The notes beneath the pieces were generated by a model. The model searched no databases. It was not told where the DNA came from and was given only the letters and a program-made list of their open reading frames with translations. Positions 5,740-6,691 of a stretch of DNA of 6,691 nucleotides are shown piece after piece. Source of the stretch: Terriglobia bacterium (GTDB lineage: Bacteria > Acidobacteriota > Terriglobia > UBA7540); assembly GCA_030040455.1 (NCBI GenBank), contig JASHTR010000361.1, positions 1 through 6,691 of the forward strand, written 5' to 3'. The translations under genes were made by a program, and so were the position numbers. The first letter of the stretch is position 1. The number at the start of each line of letters is the position of its first letter.

Positions 5740-6691
5740 ATGAAATTTTCCTATATTGCAAAGTCGCTGGGCAAGCACGTGCTTTCGGGGTTCAACACGC
5801 CGTACATGGTGATGTTTGAAACCACGCTGATGTGCAATATGTTCTGCGAGTATTGCATTTTCGGGGAGGAGGGAAAGTTCAACGATCTTCAAACCCGCGC
5901 CGTGTGCGACCGGATTTTCAGGCGGATCGACGAGTTCTCGGAGATGGGGATTCTGGCGCTCAGCTTTTCCGGCGGTGAGCCGCTCCTGAACCCGAACACC
6001 CCCGGTTACATCGCCTACGCTTCCGACAAGGGCATGTGGACCTCGATGCCCTCGAACGGGTTGCTGATCAAAAAGCACGCGGAGGGCGTCGCGCGCCTCG
6101 ATATGCTCGAGGTCTCCATGGACTCACTCGACCCGCAGCGGTTTGCCAAGCGGCGCGGGGTGGATGGCCTGAATCGGATTATTGAGAATCTCGAATTTGT
6201 CCTCAAGAAACGCAAGCCCTTCACCACTCAGATCAACGCCGCCGTTAACCTGGAAAACCTTGAAGATCTGCCCGCGCTCGCGGAATTCTGCCGCCAGCGC
6301 GATCTGGTGCTCCATCCCGAGGCGGTTCATAACGTGATGCGGGCTGGCGAGTTGCTGCCGGACGCCGAGTTGCACGGCGAGGAAATCGACCGGGTGGAGA
6401 AGTTCTTCCACCGATTGCGCGCAAGCTATCCGCGCAACGTGCGCTTCTATGACGGTTACTATCCTTTCTATCGAAAGGGTGGCTTTAACGCAGACTTCCC
6501 CTGCCGGCATCCTTCAAAGCTTGTCTCGATGAAGCCGGATGGCTCCGTTCATCTTCCCTGTGCGTTTATGACCCTGCATCAATCTCAAGTGCCGCTTCGG
6601 GAAATTTTCGCTTCTAAGGAAGCGCGGGAAATTATCGCCCAGGAAAAGACCATGTGGGATTTTTGCAAAGGCTGCAAGATCGGTTGCGCCT
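5740..6691 (+). CDS. Radical SAM protein with C-terminal cysteine cluster (SPASM-like), 3' end cut off
   Basis: The visible 317 residues begin MKFSYIAKSLGKHVLSG and run off the window with no stop. The cluster-binding motif is CNMFCEYC (C32, C36, C39), the classical CxxxCxxC that holds a 4Fe-4S cluster and SAM. FSGGEP follows at 76-81 (SAM amino-group contact), and a later strand reads LEVSMDSLD (123-131). After about residue 250 there are extra cysteines: C255, C274 in KPDGSVHLPC, and CKGCKIGC (C309, C312, C316). That pattern suggests an auxiliary iron-sulfur cluster of the SPASM or Twitch kind, though the spacing differs slightly from the SPASM consensus. Relatives modify peptides or small molecules, or mature enzymes. 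I cannot name the substrate, and no precursor peptide gene is seen nearby. It starts 23 bp after the regulator, so it is probably the third gene of the operon. Confidence 0.9.
   Translation, partial: MKFSYIAKSLGKHVLSGFNTPYMVMFETTLMCNMFCEYCIFGEEGKFNDLQTRAVCDRIFRRIDEFSEMGILALSFSGGEPLLNPNTPGYIAYASDKGMWTSMPSNGLLIKKHAEGVARLDMLEVSMDSLDPQRFAKRRGVDGLNRIIENLEFVLKKRKPFTTQINAAVNLENLEDLPALAEFCRQRDLVLHPEAVHNVMRAGELLPDAELHGEEIDRVEKFFHRLRASYPRNVRFYDGYYPFYRKGGFNADFPCRHPSKLVSMKPDGSVHLPCAFMTLHQSQVPLREIFASKEAREIIAQEKTMWDFCKGCKIGCA

Noticed and set aside
4664..5761. Long minus-strand open frame (365 codons) opposite the response regulator
   Set aside because: It lies antisense to a gene with every NtrC-family motif intact and shows no domain of its own; long antisense frames are expected in GC-rich genes.

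Overview
The window is a bacterial chromosomal segment with moderately high GC in its genes and AT-richer intergenic DNA. It carries an envelope M23 metallopeptidase on the minus strand. On the plus strand it carries a fold-type I aminotransferase, an NtrB/NtrC-like two-component pair, and the first 317 codons of a radical SAM gene cut by the right edge. The GAAG/CATTCTGAG-type intergenic repeat at the left edge, the protein mix and the codon usage suggest Acidobacteriota or a similar environmental phylum. That is an inference from memory, not from a search.

Layout. Positions 1-110 look like a degenerate interspersed repeat, which by chance or otherwise contains a 34-codon minus-strand ORF with a Shine-Dalgarno-like sequence. 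Next is a membrane-anchored LytM/M23 peptidase (134-1033, minus). A 294-bp divergent intergenic region (1034-1327) has a good minus-strand sigma-70-type promoter, plus-strand -10 candidates, a perfect 12-bp palindrome abutting a TATAAT, and a 9-bp direct repeat. The aminotransferase (1328-2503, plus) is followed by a strong hairpin. A 208-bp gap (2504-2711) holds that hairpin, a GC-rich repeat-like stem, and a promoter whose -10 lies 8 bp from the next ATG.

From 2712 the genes look like one operon: a HAMP sensor histidine kinase, a sigma-54-dependent response regulator 20 bp later, and a radical SAM protein 23 bp after that. The likely logic is that the kinase reads a periplasmic or membrane signal and phosphorylates the regulator, which drives RNA polymerase-sigma54 promoters elsewhere. 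No convincing -24/-12 site was found in the gaps of this window. Why a radical SAM enzyme is co-transcribed is not visible here; it may be part of the output or simply a neighbour.

I see no RNA gene, CRISPR array, transposase or phage gene. All protein families are known. The less ordinary points are the probable leaderless start of the kinase, the candidate operator in the divergent region, the unusual active-site positions of the aminotransferase, the GSFTGA variant in the regulator, and the radical SAM gene tied to a two-component system.
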